Source: Streptomyces sp. NRRL S-455 (lineage in GTDB: Bacteria > Actinomycetota > Actinomycetes > Streptomycetales > Streptomycetaceae). Taken from it: 64,000 nucleotides of DNA. The stretch lies in contig NZ_JOCT01000001.1 in the NCBI RefSeq assembly GCF_000717875.1, forward strand, positions 501,916 through 565,915. The letters are read 5' to 3'. Shown piece by piece: positions 1 through 8,907 of the stretch; position 1 is the first letter of the stretch; each line of letters opens with the position of its first letter. Both the position numbers and the translations under genes were made by a program. The notes below the pieces were generated by a model. It did no database searches, had not been told where the DNA came from, and worked only from the letters and a program-made list of their open reading frames with translations.

Positions 1-2251
1 CGATGACGTCCATGACGAGGCGGTAGCGGTCCAGGTCGTTGCGGACGACCATGTCGAAGGGCGTGGTCGTGGTGCCGGCCTCCTTGTAACCGCGTACGTG
101 CAGGTTCTTGTGGCCGGCGCGGCGGTAGGCGAGGCGGTGGATGAGCCATGGGTAGCCGTGGTAGGCGAAGATCACCGGCTTGTCGGTGGTGAAGAGGCCG
201 TCGTACTCGAAGTCGTTCATGCCGTGCGGGTGCTCCTCCCGCGGCAGCAGCCGGGCCAGGTCGACGACGTTCACCACACGGACCGCCAGCTCGGGCAGGT
301 GCCGGCGCAGCAGGTGCGCGGCGGCCAGGACCTCCTGGGTGGGGACGTCACCGGCGCAGGCCAGCACCACATCGGGTTCGCGCAGGCCGTCCTCGGTGCC
401 GGCCCAGTCCCAGATGCCGGCGCCGCGGGCGCAGTGCACACGCGCCTCGTCCATCGACAGCCAGTCGAAGCACGGCTGCTTCCCCGCGACGATCACGTTG
501 ACGTAGTCGCGGCTGCGCAGGGCGTGGTCCGCGACGGAGAGCAGCGTGTTGGCGTCCGGCGGGAGATAGACGCGGACGACCTCGGGGCTCTTGTTGAGGA
601 CGTGGTCGACGAAGCCCGGGTCCTGGTGGGAGAAGCCGTTGTGGTCCTGACGCCACACGTGCGAGGTCAGCAGGTAGTTGAGGGACGCGATGGGGGCACG
701 CCACGGCAGGCGCCGGGAGGTGCGCAGCCACTTGATGTGCTGGTTGACCATCGAGTCGACGATGTGGACGAAGGCCTCGTAGCAGGAGAACAGGCCGTGC
801 CGGCCGGTGAGCAGGTAGCCCTCCAGCCAGCCCTGGCAGAGGTGTTCGGAGAGGATCTCCATCACCCGGCCGTGCCGGTCCAGGTGCTCGTCGACGGGCA
901 GCGTCCCGGCCTGCCAGGTCTTGCCGCTGGCCTCGAAGACGGCCTGAAGCCGGTTGGAGGCGGTCTCGTCGGGGCCGACCAGACGGAAGTCGCGGCGGGC
1001 CCGGGTGTCCCGCATGATCTGGGCCAGGAGGTCGCCGAGGACCCGGGTGGGCTCGTGCGTCGTACTGCCCGGCTTGTCGACCGGGACGGCGAAGTCGTCC
1101 AGGGACGCGATCGGCAGGTCGCGCACCAGGAGTCCGCCGTTGGCGTAGGGCGTGGCGCCGAGTCGCCTGGGGCCCTCGGGAACGCAGGCGAGGACGTCGG
1201 CGACCGGGCGGCCCTCGGCGTCGAACAGCTCCTCGGGCCGGTAGGAACGCAGCCAGGCTTCCAGTTGCCGCAGGTGATCCGGGTTGTCGCGGACCCCGGA
1301 CAGCGGCACCTGGTGGGAGCGCCAGGTGCCCTCGACGGGCTGCCCGTCGACCTCGGACGGTCCGGTCCAGCCCTTCGGGGTGCGCAGCACGATCACCGGC
1401 CAGTGCGGTCGCTCGGTCGCGCCCTCCTCGCGGGCGGCGTGCTGTGCCCCGGTGATGCGGTCGAGTGCGGTGTCCATCGCCCGGGCCATGGCGCGGTGGA
1501 CCTCGGCCGGGTCGTCGCCGGCGACGTGGAGCGGCTCGTGCCCGTAGCCGCGCAGGAGCGCGTCGAGTTCCTCCTCGGGCAGGCGGGACAGCACCGTGGG
1601 GTTGGCGATCTTGTAACCGTTGAGGTGGAGGATCGGCAGGACGGCACCGTCGTGGACGGGGTCGAGGAACTTGTTGGCGTGCCAGGAACCCGCGAGCGGG
1701 CCGGTCTCCGCCTCGCCGTCGCCGATCACGCAGGTGACGAGCAGGCCGGGGTTGTCGAGGGCGGCGCCGTAGGCGTGGGCGAGGGAGTAGCCGAGTTCGC
1801 CGCCCTCGTGGATGGAGCCGGGCACCTCCGGGGCGACGTGGCTGGGCACGCCGCCGGGGAACGAGAACTGCCGCATCAGCAGTTCCATGCCCTGCGCGTC
1901 CCGCGTCACGTCCGGGTACTTCTCGGTGTAGCTGCCCTCCAGCCAGGAGTTGGCGAGAACCGACGGCCCGCCGTGGCCCGGGCCCCAGATGCACAGGGCG
2001 TCCAGTCCGCGGTTCTTGATCACCCGGTTGAGGTGGGTGTGGACGAGGTTGAGGCCGGGCGAGGTGCCCCAGTGGCCCAGCAGCCGCGGCTTGATGTGCT
2101 CGGCCCGCAGCGGCTCGGTGAGCAGGGGGTTGTCCAGCAGGTAGATCTGACCGGCCGCCAGGTAGTTGGCGGCCCGCCAGTGGGCGTCGAGCGTGCGCAG
2201 TTCCTCTTCGGTCGGTGCGGTGCTGCTGTCCTGGCGCGGGGCCTCGGGCAT
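1..2251 (-). CDS. phosphoketolase (xylulose-5-P/fructose-6-P), 3' end outside window
   Basis: Thiamine-diphosphate enzyme that cleaves xylulose 5-phosphate or fructose 6-phosphate with phosphate to acetyl phosphate plus glyceraldehyde 3-phosphate or erythrose 4-phosphate; cytosolic. About 750 codons are present from the ATG at 2251, preceded by AGGGAG. The family is usually near 790 residues, so about 40 C-terminal residues lie beyond position 1. Visible family blocks are HWGTSPGLN and WGPGHGGP in the N-terminal part, the diphosphate/metal motif GDGEAETG around residue 175, [11 protein letters not shown] near the C-terminus and [10 protein letters not shown] after it. The gene is divergent from galU. 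Family assignment is secure; substrate preference is not decided by sequence. Confidence 0.96.
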   Translation of the reverse strand, partial: MPEAPRQDSSTAPTEEELRTLDAHWRAANYLAAGQIYLLDNPLLTEPLRAEHIKPRLLGHWGTSPGLNLVHTHLNRVIKNRGLDALCIWGPGHGGPSVLANSWLEGSYTEKYPDVTRDAQGMELLMRQFSFPGGVPSHVAPEVPGSIHEGGELGYSLAHAYGAALDNPGLLVTCVIGDGEAETGPLAGSWHANKFLDPVHDGAVLPILHLNGYKIANPTVLSRLPEEELDALLRGYGHEPLHVAGDDPAEVHRAMARAMDTALDRITGAQHAAREEGATERPHWPVIVLRTPKGWTGPSEVDGQPVEGTWRSHQVPLSGVRDNPDHLRQLEAWLRSYRPEELFDAEGRPVADVLACVPEGPRRLGATPYANGGLLVRDLPIASLDDFAVPVDKPGSTTHEPTRVLGDLLAQIMRDTRARRDFRLVGPDETASNRLQAVFEASGKTWQAGTLPVDEHLDRHGRVMEILSEHLCQGWLEGYLLTGRHGLFSCYEAFVHIVDSMVNQHIKWLRTSRRLPWRAPIASLNYLLTSHVWRQDHNGFSHQDPGFVDHVLNKSPEVVRVYLPPDANTLLSVADHALRSRDYVNVIVAGKQPCFDWLSMDEARVHCARGAGIWDWAGTEDGLREPDVVLACAGDVPTQEVLAAAHLLRRHLPELAVRVVNVVDLARLLPREEHPHGMNDFEYDGLFTTDKPVIFAYHGYPWLIHRLAYRRAGHKNLHVRGYKEAGTTTTPFDMVVRNDLDRYRLVMDVI

Positions 2252-2326
2252 AAGTGACTCCCTGGGTTCTGCGACGGCCTCAGGAGGAGTACCAGTCTGC
2301 TCCGGTTCGATGCCGGGCGCCTCCCA

Positions 2327-2380
2327 GTCATGCGAGGCATGGCCGGGAAGGCCTCCCCGTCATGCGAGGCCTTCCCGGCC
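2327..2380. repeat. 14-bp inverted repeat plus 12-bp direct repeat in the phosphoketolase-galU divergent region
   Basis: The 384-base gap 2252-2635 holds a perfect 14-bp inverted repeat, GGCCGGGAAGGCCT at 2341-2354 and its complement at 2367-2380, with a 12-base loop. The 12-mer GTCATGCGAGGC occurs at 2327-2338 and again at 2359-2370. Terminator hairpins normally lie between convergent genes, yet this gap is divergent, so it may be a leader hairpin or an operator. No promoter can be named with confidence in the rest of the gap. Confidence 0.6.
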
Positions 2381-2635
2381 ACGGGCGACCCGCAAAGGCG
2401 AACCCGGCCGGCCGGGGCCGCCGCAACCGCCATCCGGCCCCGGCCCGCGAGGAGTCGGCCTACCGGACCGGGAACGTCGGCGCCGGGCCCGCCCACATCA
2501 CCTCGGCCGTCCCCGGTCCGGTCCCACCGCGGCGGTCCACCTGGGCGAACGCGTCTCGCCGCTCCCGTGGCGGTTTCCGCCTCCACAGCCTGCTCCCATG
2601 TGCCTCTCGGCGTGCTCTCATCTCCGCCCGCCGGC

Positions 2636-3592
2636 ATGGGCCGCATGATCACCCCCCACCGTTCCGCCCCGCCCGCCCCCGTCCGAACCGTGCGCAAGGC
2701 GGTCATCCCGGCCGCCGGTCTCGGCACCCGCTTCCTGCCCGCCACCAAGGCGACCCCCAAGGAGATGCTGCCGGTCGTCGACAAGCCCGCCATCCAGTAC
2801 GTCGTCGAGGAGGCGGCCACGGCGGGCCTGGACGACGTCCTGATGGTCACCGGCCGGCACAAGCGGGCCATCGAGGACCACTTCGACCACGCCTTCGAGC
2901 TGGAGCAGGCCCTCGCGGCCAAGGGTGACACCGTGCGGCTGGACGCGGTGCGCGACCCGGCGCGGCTGGCGAGCATCCACCACATCCGGCAGGGCGACCC
3001 GCTCGGTCTCGGCCATGCCGTCCTGTGCGCCCGTCGGCACATCGGCGACCAGCCCTTCGCTGTCCTCCTCGGAGACGACCTCATCGACCCGCGCGAGACG
3101 CTGCTCAGCCGGATGCTCGAAGTCCGCGGCCACCTGCTCGGCAGCGTCGTGGCCCTGATGGAGGTCCCGCCGGAACAGACCCGGCTCTACGGCTGCGCGG
3201 CCGTCGAACCGACGGACGAGGAGGACGTCGTCCGCGTCACCGGCCTGGTCGAGAAGCCGGCCCCGCACGACGCGCCGAGTCGCTACGCCGTCATCGGACG
3301 CTACGTGCTCGACCCGGGCGTCTTCGACGTCCTGGAGCGCACTCCGCCGGGCAGGAGCGGCGAGATCCAGCTGACCGACGCCCTCCAGGAGATGGCCGCG
3401 GGCGGCGCCGTGCACGGAGTCGTCTTCCGCGGCCGGCGCTACGACACCGGCGACAAGGCCGACTACCTGCGCACGGTGGTGAGACTGGCCTGCGACCGGC
3501 CGGACCTGGGGCCGGAGTTCGTCACATGGCTCAAGGGGTTCGTCGCGGGGCTGGACGGCGCGCGACCCGCACGGCGGGACTTCGCGGCCTGA
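2636..3592 (+). CDS. galU: UTP--glucose-1-phosphate uridylyltransferase
   Basis: Makes UDP-glucose from glucose 1-phosphate and UTP, feeding cell-wall, glycogen/trehalose and exopolysaccharide synthesis. The nucleotide-binding signature AVIPAAGLGTRFLPATKATP is followed by KEMLPVVDKPAIQYVVEEA, then GDD in LLGDDLI and the EKP motif in GLVEKP, all typical of GalU. Starts at 2636 (318 aa) or 2645 (315 aa) are both possible and neither has a good ribosome site. Longer upstream reading would add non-conserved residues. A 9-10 bp hairpin follows the stop. It is divergent from phosphoketolase, so the two sugar-phosphate enzymes share an intergenic region. Confidence 0.95.
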   Translation: MGRMITPHRSAPPAPVRTVRKAVIPAAGLGTRFLPATKATPKEMLPVVDKPAIQYVVEEAATAGLDDVLMVTGRHKRAIEDHFDHAFELEQALAAKGDTVRLDAVRDPARLASIHHIRQGDPLGLGHAVLCARRHIGDQPFAVLLGDDLIDPRETLLSRMLEVRGHLLGSVVALMEVPPEQTRLYGCAAVEPTDEEDVVRVTGLVEKPAPHDAPSRYAVIGRYVLDPGVFDVLERTPPGRSGEIQLTDALQEMAAGGAVHGVVFRGRRYDTGDKADYLRTVVRLACDRPDLGPEFVTWLKGFVAGLDGARPARRDFAA

Positions 3593-3599
3593 CCCACGA

Positions 3600-3624
3600 G
3601 AACCCCGGCACCCGGCCGGGGTTC
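3600..3624. terminator. bidirectional hairpin terminator between galU and thioesterase
   Basis: GAACCCCGGC at 3600-3609 pairs with GCCGGGGTTC at 3615-3624 around a 5-base loop. It sits between two convergent stop codons, the expected place for a shared Streptomyces-type terminator without a long T run. Confidence 0.7.
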
Positions 3625-3643
3625 CGCGGACACGACGGCCCGG

Positions 3644-4096
3644 TCAGCCGTTGGGACGCAGCGTCCACACCACGGTCATCTCGCCGGTCACGGCGCCATC
3701 GGCCCGCTGGATGGCGATGGCCACCGGGAACTCGGGCCGCTCCCCGGCGTCGAGTTCCGCGACGACCTCGGCGGCCGGACGGCCGAGCGTGGCGGTGGCG
3801 GTGACCGGGCCCATCGCCAGTTTCTTGTAGGCGATCTCGGCGCTGACGGCGAGCGGCACGGCCCGCGAGAGCTGGTCCCCGAACGCCGCCAGCACGATCG
3901 CCCCGCTCGCGGACTCCCCGAGCGTGAACATCGCACCGGCGTGCGGCCCGCCCACGTGGTTGTGGTACTCGCTCTGGTCCGGCAGGGACACCACGGCCCG
4001 CTCCGGCGAGGTCTCGAGGAACTCGAGGTTGAGGGTCCTGGCCATGGGCACCGTGGCGGCGAGCATCTCGCCGATGGACATCTGGTCTGCGCTCAT
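3644..4096 (-). CDS. DUF4442/PaaI-like hot-dog thioesterase
   Basis: A 150-residue single-domain protein. The segment HNHVGGPHAGAMFTLGESAS matches the hot-dog motif HxxxxxHGG-like helix of PaaI/YiiD-C/DUF4442 proteins, which hydrolyse or bind acyl-CoA thioesters. The C-terminus is a run of beta strands ending in TVVWTLRPNG, also typical. Start ATG at 4096. It is convergent with galU and divergent from the MFS transporter, so no operon partner hints at a substrate. Thioester hydrolysis is inferred from the fold; the acyl group is unknown. Confidence 0.85.
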   Translation of the reverse strand: MSADQMSIGEMLAATVPMARTLNLEFLETSPERAVVSLPDQSEYHNHVGGPHAGAMFTLGESASGAIVLAAFGDQLSRAVPLAVSAEIAYKKLAMGPVTATATLGRPAAEVVAELDAGERPEFPVAIAIQRADGAVTGEMTVVWTLRPNG

Positions 4097-4375
4097 GACC
4101 GAAGGTTACTCACGAGTAGGCGCGGCTGGCCAGGCCTGTGTGACGACCGCCGCACCGCCCTCGCCGCATCCGTCCGCGCCGCCCCGTTCCCGGGTTGCTG
4201 CGTCTTTCCACCTGGAACCCGTACGGCGCCAAGGGGGCAAGCACGAACGCCCGACGCGACCGTCCAGAAGCTCCTGAGCACTGCGCGTCACCGAGGAGGC
4301 GCCCACCGGGCGTGACAGGCCAGGCCGTCACGAATCCGTTTGGCAAGTCGGCCCGCCCCCGGCGATAGTCACCCG

Positions 4376-5680
4376 GTGACGACCCCCACTTCCTCCCGAA
4401 TCCCCGGCCGACCCGCCTGGGCGGGCCGCAACTACTCCCTGCTGACCGCGGCCGCGGTCGTCACCGGTCTGGGCAGCCAGGGCGCCCTGGTCGCGGCCGC
4501 GTTCGCCGTACTCGAAACGGGCGGTGACGGCGGTGACGTCGGCCTGGTCGCGATGGCGCGAACGCTCCCGCTGGTGCTGTTCCTGCTGATCGGCGGCGCC
4601 GTCGCGGACCGGCTGCCCCGGCACCACGTGATGGTCGCCGCCAACGCCCTGAACTGCCTTTCGCAGGCCGTCTTCGCCGCCCTCGTGCTGACCGGCGACC
4701 CCCGCCTGTGGCAGATGATGCTGCTCGCCGCCCTCGGCGGCACCGGTCAGGCCTTCTTCGGCCCCGCCGCCGAGGGCATGCTGATGTCGTCGGTCGAGGG
4801 CGAGCAGGCCGGCCGCGCGTTCGCGGTGTTCCGGATGGCGATGCAGGGCGCGGCTCTGGGCGGTGCCGCGCTCGGCGGTGCCATGGTCGCCGCGATCGGT
4901 CCCGGCTGGGTGCTCGCGGCGGACGCGGCGGCCTTCGCCGTCGCCGGGGTACTGCGGGCCTTCCTCGACGTCGGCCACATCCCGCCGCGCGCCCCGGGCG
5001 GCGGTCTGCTCGCCGATCTGCGCGACGGCTGGCGGGAGTTCTCCGGCCGGCCCTGGCTGTGGGCCATCGTCGTCCAGTTCTCCATCGCCAACGCGGTGGT
5101 CGCCGCCGCCGACGCGGTCTACGGCCCGCTCGTCGCCCGCGACCACCTCGGCGGCGCGGGCCCCTGGGGCCTGGCCCTGGGCGCGTTCGGGGCGGGCACG
5201 GTCGCCGGGGCCGTACTGATGACCCGCTGGAAGCCCCGCCGCCTGCTCTTCGCCGGCACCCTCTGCGTGTTCCCCCTGGCCCTGCCCTCGGCCGCACTGG
5301 CCGTCCCGGTGCCGGTCGGCGTGCTGTACGTGGTGATGTTCGTCGCCGGCGCCACCGTGGAGGTGTTCGGTGTGTCCTGGATGACGGCCCTGCACCAGGA
5401 GATCCCGGAGGACAAGCTCTCCCGCGTCTCCGCGTACGACTGGTTCGGCTCCGTCGCACTGGTGCCGCTCGCCACGGCAGCCGCCGGCCCGGCCGAGGAG
5501 GCCTTCGGCCGGTCGGCGGCCCTCTGGGGCTGCGCAGGCCTGGTCGTCCTGGTCACGGCGGCGGCGCTGTGCGTACCGGACGTACGCGGCCTGCGCCGCA
5601 GGACCACGCACGTCACACGCGGCGGGGCCACCGGGAACGACTCAGCCGATACCGAACGCCCCGTCGGGGGGCTCGGGTGA
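4376..5680 (+). CDS. MFS transporter (antibiotic exporter-like)
   Basis: A 434-residue protein with about twelve hydrophobic segments. The cytoplasmic loop between segments 2 and 3, GGAVADRLPRHHVMV, is the major-facilitator signature. The length and the short Pro-rich N-terminus resemble the two-component-type MFS exporters common in Streptomyces. GTG at 4376 is preferred because GATAGT (4364-4369) lies six bases before it with TTGGCA 18 bp further up (4340-4345), suggesting a leaderless mRNA; an upstream TTG lies within that -35 region. Its 3' end overlaps the next, convergent gene by 39 bases. Substrate unknown. Confidence 0.93.
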   Translation: MTTPTSSRIPGRPAWAGRNYSLLTAAAVVTGLGSQGALVAAAFAVLETGGDGGDVGLVAMARTLPLVLFLLIGGAVADRLPRHHVMVAANALNCLSQAVFAALVLTGDPRLWQMMLLAALGGTGQAFFGPAAEGMLMSSVEGEQAGRAFAVFRMAMQGAALGGAALGGAMVAAIGPGWVLAADAAAFAVAGVLRAFLDVGHIPPRAPGGGLLADLRDGWREFSGRPWLWAIVVQFSIANAVVAAADAVYGPLVARDHLGGAGPWGLALGAFGAGTVAGAVLMTRWKPRRLLFAGTLCVFPLALPSAALAVPVPVGVLYVVMFVAGATVEVFGVSWMTALHQEIPEDKLSRVSAYDWFGSVALVPLATAAAGPAEEAFGRSAALWGCAGLVVLVTAAALCVPDVRGLRRRTTHVTRGGATGNDSADTERPVGGLG

Positions 5681-6487
5681 CGGCACGGCGTCCTCGTCCC
5701 GCACCGCCCTCGCGCCACCGATGAACTCCCGCAGTGCGGCGCCGTGTTCCACCCGCGCGGGAAAGGCGTCCGCGGCGGTGAACCGGGTCAGGGTGGCGAC
5801 GTCGACCGGCCGGTGCCCGGCGACCAGCACCGCGTTCCCGAACCGCCGCCCCCGCAGCACCCCAGGCTCGGCGATCAGGACGAGCTCCTCGAACACCGTG
5901 CCCAGGGTGGCCAGTTGGGACCGGAGGAAGGCGAAGGGCGCGGCGTCGGGCAGATTGGCGAGATAGACCCCGCCGTCCCGCAGCACACGCGCGGCCGCAC
6001 GGACGTACGCGACCGATGTCAGGTGCGCCGGCACCCGTGAGCCCCCGAACACGTCGGCGACGACCACGTCGGCCGAGTCCGAGGGGCCGCTTTCCAGCCA
6101 CTCCCGGGCATCCGCCGCGTGCAGCTCGACTCGGGCAGCCTCCGGCAGCGGCAGATGCTCGGCCACCAGCTCCAGCAGCCCCCGGTCGGCCTCGACGACG
6201 TCCTGCCGTGATCCCGGCCGGGTCACGGCGACATACCGGGGCAAGGTCAGAGCGCCCCCACCGAGATGCAGCACGTCGAGCGCGGCCCCCGGCTCCGCCA
6301 CGACGTCCAGCGCATGCCCGAGCCGCCGCGCGTACTCGAACTCCAGATGCGTCGGATCATCCAGATCGACGTACGACTGCGGCGCCCCGTCGACGGTCAG
6401 CAACCAGGCCCGGGCCCGGTCGATGTCGGGCATGAGCTTCGCAAACCCGTGGTCGACGGACCGGGCGACGGGTACAGACTCGTTCAC
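5642..6487 (-). CDS. spermidine synthase-like (class I SAM-fold) protein
   Basis: A 281-residue Rossmann-fold protein. DVLHLGGGALTLPRY is motif I of the polyamine aminopropyltransferase family, VVEADRGLLEL supplies the acidic residue that binds the adenosyl group, and HAADAREWL and DVVVADVFGG follow as motifs II and III. The Asp and Tyr residues that bind putrescine in true spermidine synthases cannot be confirmed, so a methyltransferase or orphan aminopropyltransferase role is possible. GTG at 6487 follows GAAGGG closely; a start further upstream is possible. The gene is convergent with the MFS gene. Confidence 0.85.
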   Translation of the reverse strand: MNESVPVARSVDHGFAKLMPDIDRARAWLLTVDGAPQSYVDLDDPTHLEFEYARRLGHALDVVAEPGAALDVLHLGGGALTLPRYVAVTRPGSRQDVVEADRGLLELVAEHLPLPEAARVELHAADAREWLESGPSDSADVVVADVFGGSRVPAHLTSVAYVRAAARVLRDGGVYLANLPDAAPFAFLRSQLATLGTVFEELVLIAEPGVLRGRRFGNAVLVAGHRPVDVATLTRFTAADAFPARVEHGAALREFIGGARAVRDEDAVPSPEPPDGAFGIG

Positions 6488-6511
6488 CCCTTCATTGTGC
6501 CTGCGTGACAA

Positions 6512-6599
6512 CGCCCCCTCAGGGGCGCGGGGCTGCGCTGATGTGCGGCTCCGCCGCGTCGGCGCGACCAGCTGCAACGGCCCCGCGGCCCCCAGCGTC
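6512..6599. repeat. dispersed GC-rich intergenic element downstream of tuf3
   Basis: The text around AGGGGCGCGGGG ... GCGCGACCAGC ... CGGCCCCGCGG looks like a short element that, from memory, recurs in hundreds of Streptomyces intergenic regions after stop codons. It can fold into GC-rich hairpins and here directly follows the tuf3 stop, so it may act as its terminator. The identification rests on recall of the pattern, not on a second copy in this window. Confidence 0.45.
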
Positions 6600-7769
6600 T
6601 CAACCCACCACGGTCACGGTCCCGGCCCCCACGGTCCTGCCCCCTTCACGGATGGCGAACCCGAGCCCCGGCTCCAACGGCACCTCCCGCCCCAGCTCCA
6701 CAGTCATGGCAACCGTGTCACCGGGCCGGGCCACCGCCACCTCACCGAGGTCGACGACCCCCACCACATCCGCCGTACGGATGTAGAACTGCGGCCGGTA
6801 CCCGGTCGAGACAGGCGTCGTGCGCCCGCCCTCCCGAGCCGACAACACATAGACCTGGGCGGAGAACCGCCGCCGCGGCTTCACACTCCCCGGCGCGGCC
6901 ACCACATGCCCCCGCCGTACGGCATCCCGCGGCACCCCCCGCAACAGCAGCGCCACGTTGTCCCCGGCCTGCGCCTCCTCCATCGGCTTCCCGAAGGTCT
7001 CCAGCCCGGTCACCACGGTGTCGACAGCGGCCCCGAGCACCTCGACCCGGTCCCCGACCCGCACCACGCCCCGCTCCACCGCCCCGGTCACCACGGTCCC
7101 CCGCCCGGTGATGGTGAGCACGTTCTCGACGGACAGCAGGAACGGCGCGTCCAGATACCGCTCCGGCATCGGCACATACGTGTCCACGGCGTCGAGCAGC
7201 GCCTCGATCGACGCCGTCCAGCGCGGGTCCCCCTCCAGCGCCTTCAGGCCCGAGACGCGTACGACGGGTACGGAGTCGCCGCCGTAGCCGTGCGCGGTGA
7301 GCAGGTCGCGGACCTCCAGCTCGACCAGGTCGGTCAGCTCCTCGTCCCCCGCGTCGGCCTTGTTGAGGGCGACGACGATGTGGTCGACGCCCACCTGCCG
7401 GGCGAGCAGCACGTGTTCCGCCGTCTGCGGCATGATCCCGTCGAGCGCGGAGACGACGAGGATCGCTCCGTCGAGCTGCGCGGCACCGGTGACCATGTTC
7501 TTGACGTAGTCGGCGTGGCCCGGCATGTCGACGTGCGCGTAGTGCCGTGTGTCGGTCTCGTACTCGACGTGCGCGATGTTGATGGTGATGCCGCGCGCCG
7601 CCTCCTCGGGCGCCCGGTCGATCCGGTCGAACGGCACGAACGCGCCGGTGCCGCGATCGGCGAGGACCTTGGTGATGGCAGCCGTCAGGGTGGTCTTGCC
7701 GTGGTCGACATGACCCATGGTGCCGATGTTGAGATGCGGTTTCGTACGGACGTAGGCCGTCTTGGACAT
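6600..7769 (-). CDS. tuf3: elongation factor Tu, diverged paralogue (Tuf3)
   Basis: A 389-residue EF-Tu. The GTPase motifs are G1 GHVDHGKT (19-26), G2 RGITI (59-63), G3 DMPGH (81-85), G4 NKAD (136-139) and G5 SGLKALEG. Domains 2 and 3 follow, ending in [10 protein letters not shown]. The standard EF-Tu has Cys in DCPGH, where this one has Met, and it has [12 protein letters not shown] where other EF-Tus have a different G4 lead-in. These differences, the stand-alone position outside a str operon, and known Streptomyces genetics point to tuf3, described as a minor, stress/stringent-responsive EF-Tu gene. It could deliver aminoacyl-tRNA under special conditions or confer tolerance to an EF-Tu inhibitor. 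Confidence 0.95.
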   Translation of the reverse strand: MSKTAYVRTKPHLNIGTMGHVDHGKTTLTAAITKVLADRGTGAFVPFDRIDRAPEEAARGITINIAHVEYETDTRHYAHVDMPGHADYVKNMVTGAAQLDGAILVVSALDGIMPQTAEHVLLARQVGVDHIVVALNKADAGDEELTDLVELEVRDLLTAHGYGGDSVPVVRVSGLKALEGDPRWTASIEALLDAVDTYVPMPERYLDAPFLLSVENVLTITGRGTVVTGAVERGVVRVGDRVEVLGAAVDTVVTGLETFGKPMEEAQAGDNVALLLRGVPRDAVRRGHVVAAPGSVKPRRRFSAQVYVLSAREGGRTTPVSTGYRPQFYIRTADVVGVVDLGEVAVARPGDTVAMTVELGREVPLEPGLGFAIREGGRTVGAGTVTVVG

Positions 7770-8099
7770 GGCTGTACCTCGAAGCGTCTAGTCATGAAGT
7801 GGGACCCCGAGGACCTGCCCGACCCTCCCCTTGCGGGGTCCGCCGGACGAACCGGAGAGGGTCAGCTTCGGGCGCCGTCGGCGAAGGCGGTGACATCGAC
7901 GGCAGCCTTCGGGGCATCCGTGACCACGGATGCTGCGAGGGCGAAGGCGTGCCGGAACATGAGGTCGATCATTGCCGACGCTTTACCGCACGTCGAATGG
8001 TTTTCGGCTGCCCGGACGCGCGGCTGCGCACGGCGGCCTGTGACGCTGGTGAGACGAACCATACGGCGATCACACACATTTGTCGGTTAGTGTCACCGG
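7770..8099. other. intergenic region between tuf3 and the VTT-domain gene
   Basis: 330 bases without a supported gene, between divergent genes. TAGTGT at 8088-8093 lies six bases before the ATG of the membrane-protein gene and may be a leaderless -10 element. For tuf3 no clear ribosome site or -10 hexamer was found. No hairpin of note. Confidence 0.4.
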
Positions 8100-8891
8100 A
8101 TGCTCGATGCCACCACCCGCTCTGGGGGCACCGCCACGGCCTCTCCCCGGGCCACCGCCGCGGAGCTCGCCGTAGCCGTTCCCCCGGCCACGACCGCCTC
8201 GCCCGCCACACCCACCGGTTTCGCCGCCCGCTGCACCAGAGTTCTGTTCTCCCCCTGGTCGCGGCTGTCCCTGCTCATCGCCCTGCTCGCCGCGGGCGCG
8301 TGCACGGTGCTGCTGTTCGAGCCCCAGCGGCTGCTGACGCAGGGCTGGCCTCCGCAGCTGGGCGGAGCCGCGGCGGCGGTGGTGTTCACGGCGGCGTACG
8401 GCCTGTGCACCGTGGCGTTCGTGCCGAGGCCGCTGCTGAACCTCGCCGCGGGCGCGCTGTTCGGTTCGCAGCTCGGGCTCGGTGTGGCCCTGGCGGGCAC
8501 GGTGCTCGGCGCGGGAATCGCCTTCTGCCTCGGCCGGGCGCTGGGCCAGGACGCCCTGCGGCCGCTCCTGCGCGGGCGATGGCTGAAGGCCGTGGACGGC
8601 CAGCTCAGCCGGCACGGGTTCCGCTCGATGCTGGCGGTGCGGCTGTTCCCCGGTGTGCCGTTCTGGGCCGCGAACTACTGTGCCGCCTTCTCCCGCATGG
8701 GCCTGCTGCCGTTCCTGCTGGCGACGGGCCTCGGCTCGATCCCGAACACCGCCGCCTACGCGGTCGCCGGCGCCCGCGCCTCGACGCCGACGTCCCCCGC
8801 CTTCCTGATCGCCCTGGCCTGTATCGCCCTGCCGGCATTGGCGGGCGTGGTGGTGGCCTGGCGCAAGCGGCACCGCCTGCGCCAGCTCTGA
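8100..8891 (+). CDS. TVP38/TMEM64 (VTT/DedA-like) membrane protein
   Basis: A 263-residue integral membrane protein with an Ala/Thr-rich cytoplasmic N-terminus of about 45 residues. Segments such as LSLLIALLAAGACTVLLF and the central glycine-rich re-entrant region FVPRPLLNLAAGALFGSQLG, followed by VRLFPGVPFWAANYCAAFSRM, match the SNARE-associated/VTT family. Members are thought to be lipid scramblase-like or undecaprenyl-phosphate flippase-related. The C-terminus ends with a basic tail. It is convergent with the thiolase gene, only 16 bases apart. The exact transported lipid is unknown. Confidence 0.88.
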   Translation: MLDATTRSGGTATASPRATAAELAVAVPPATTASPATPTGFAARCTRVLFSPWSRLSLLIALLAAGACTVLLFEPQRLLTQGWPPQLGGAAAAVVFTAAYGLCTVAFVPRPLLNLAAGALFGSQLGLGVALAGTVLGAGIAFCLGRALGQDALRPLLRGRWLKAVDGQLSRHGFRSMLAVRLFPGVPFWAANYCAAFSRMGLLPFLLATGLGSIPNTAAYAVAGARASTPTSPAFLIALACIALPALAGVVVAWRKRHRLRQL

Positions 8892-8907
8892 CGAACCGTT
8901 ACACCGC

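Noticed and set aside
98..2257. A 719-residue open frame on the plus strand over the phosphoketolase gene
   Set aside because: It is antisense to a gene with clear family motifs and has the Val/Gly/Asp-rich composition of a GC-rich shadow frame.
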